64,000 nt of DNA from Tetrastigma voinierianum (Eukaryota; Streptophyta; Magnoliopsida; Vitales; Vitaceae), in assembly GCA_016808115.1 (NCBI GenBank), contig JAEQBH010000193.1, positions 1 through 64,000 of the forward strand. The letters run 5' to 3'. This document shows, one piece after another, positions 62,781 to 64,000 of the stretch. Position numbers and translations under genes: made by a program. Below the pieces are notes generated by a model. The model was not told the origin of the DNA and did not search any database. It worked only from the letters and a program-made list of their open reading frames with translations. Every line of letters begins with the position of its first letter. The first letter of the stretch is position 1.

Positions 62781-64000
62781 ATAAGACTACCACCCTATTA
62801 GCTTTAATATATATTGATAGTGGTTTGAAATGGATCGCAGCCCACTCACCAAGCCCAAAGAAGTGGCGCCCAACGAATACCTGTGCCCCTGCATCAAATT
62901 TCTCAAAACGAAGGTCGGCTCACTACGACGATCTTCGATGAATTGGGGTTTTGACATCTCTGAACCGATTGTATTTCGCCAATACAAAATAGAATAACCC
63001 CCTAACAATATACCATCCCGTCGATCCAACCAAATCTTATCAATAGCGAAATGAAATAATAACATATCATCACCGCTTGATCTCCCCAATATGAAGGAAG
63101 ATTATCCCAAATAAACACTCTTTCTAAATCCATTACCAACCGAGATTGATGAGTCCATCCAAGGGGGAATATAAATCGAAGTTATAAATTTAATTGGTTG
63201 GATACTGATATAATACAGCACACAGGAATAGTATTATTTAGACACATTGCATTATATCGCTGGCAGCTTTTCAGAAAGAAATTCGATGGGATCGGCTGTC
63301 ACGGCAGAGTCGACTTCTTTTCAGAGAGCGCGATGCCAGAATTCAGACCACATGCGATCCCGCCCAGATAACTAGTCACCCAACAGAACCACAATCCCAC
63401 AACTGATCCCACCATCGCCCACCCAAATCGGCTGAGTATACCGTCACAGATACTGCTCAGGTGATAATCGATATAAAGATAACTGATCGCTGAATTATAC
63501 TTCGAACCCTGAATCACGCAGTGAGAGACCAATCCGCCTAAGGATGTGATCCACCAGCAACACCGATGTTGCACCTCCCGACAAGTAGGCTAATGCAAGT
63601 CACGAACGGCTGGAAACACTTCGCCGCTAATCAACGCCGATAAGAGCAACAACTTACCGCACGATGCAACATCCACTGAGACACGATGCACCGTGAAGGT
63701 CATAACATTCCCGTGAGGAGTACCATACCACGACATTCCCGAGGTGTCAAACAAGCAGAGTCCAACCGGCTCAAAGTACCACCACAATTAGCCCTCTCAG
63801 GGAAGAGGGAAACGGAAAGAATGCTCTGAGGACATGCTCAGGAACGAAGAACTACATCACCCTCACTGTAAGGAGAGCAATCATGGAGCAGAGGTTTAGA
63901 GTCTTCAACAAGAGCCTGTACCAGGTGAAGGAGGGTGGTTAAAGGACGCGCCTGCACACTATGGACACTGGTACAAAGAACCGAATCACTCCTTCACATG
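62781..64000. other. Edge segment of different base composition, unassigned
   Basis: The sequence changes abruptly from very AT-rich to near-balanced composition. Three minus-strand frames (62787-63089, 63299-63574, 63590-63787) of 65-100 codons follow one another but in text I do not recognise. An old LTR, an organelle-derived insertion or the edge of another gene are all possible. Confidence 0.35.

Noticed and set aside
62855..62875. TGGCGCCCAACGA as a retroelement primer-binding site
   Set aside because: The match to a Lys-tRNA-type site is short, with no LTR end next to it and no gag downstream. Treated as chance.
63590..63787. Minus-strand frame as a possible plastid membrane-protein gene
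   Set aside because: I compared the text mentally with common photosystem proteins and saw no match. Only a search could settle an organelle origin.

Overview
The window looks like nuclear DNA from a flowering plant, most likely a eudicot. The evidence is AT-rich intergenic DNA, GT-AG introns, plant-only gene families (a CLE peptide, a RING-variant E3 ligase of the PIT1 type, a DOMON/cytochrome b561 protein, an EDR2/DUF1336 fragment) and plant-type transposons (Ty3/gypsy, hAT, CACTA, Mutator-like, MITEs, tRNA-derived SINEs). A woody species such as grapevine would fit the repeat style, but that is a guess.

Layout. 1-5.8 kb: intergenic DNA with a SINE-like unit and nested MITEs. 5.8-6.1 kb (minus): an intact CLE45-type signalling peptide gene, the only protein gene here that looks undamaged. 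7.2-14.4 kb: AT-rich DNA with a promoter-like block, SINE-like and MITE-like repeats and an LTR-like fragment. 14.37-19.4 kb: a block that starts with a CACTA-type terminus (CACTACAAAAAAG) and ends in a 40-bp repeat array. It holds pieces of at least two unrelated genes, a cytochrome b561 pseudogene and an EDR2/DUF1336 exon, so it is a candidate gene-capturing CACTA element. 19.99-20.74 kb: a Mutator-like MITE flanked by near-identical 9-10 bp repeats.

21.3-35.8 kb: one decayed Ty3/gypsy element (gag, protease, RT, RNase H, integrase, all plus strand) split by four later insertions. These are an LTR-like piece between gag and protease, an LTR-like piece before RT, a hAT element inside RNase H, and a 3.6-kb LTR-like element inside integrase. 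36.8-40.6 kb (minus): a seven-exon PIT1-like RINGv E3 ligase gene with every splice site still recognisable, but at least five frameshifting indels in the exons, so it reads as a young unprocessed pseudogene. 41.4-49 kb: very AT-rich intergenic DNA with simple repeats. 49.4-53 kb: GC-rich and repeat-rich LTR-like DNA containing many TGTCGCGACA-type sites. 53-59.35 kb (minus): a decayed CACTA (TNP2) transposase interrupted by a 2.7-kb LTR-like insertion with a perfect 5-bp target duplication (ATGTG). 59.4-64 kb: intergenic DNA; the last 1.2 kb has a different base composition and no recognised gene.

The window is therefore a transposon graveyard around one small peptide gene. Its main value is a readable order of nested insertions, two gene pseudogenes with traceable lesions, and a possible Pack-CACTA element. 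No search was run; all family names come from reading translations.
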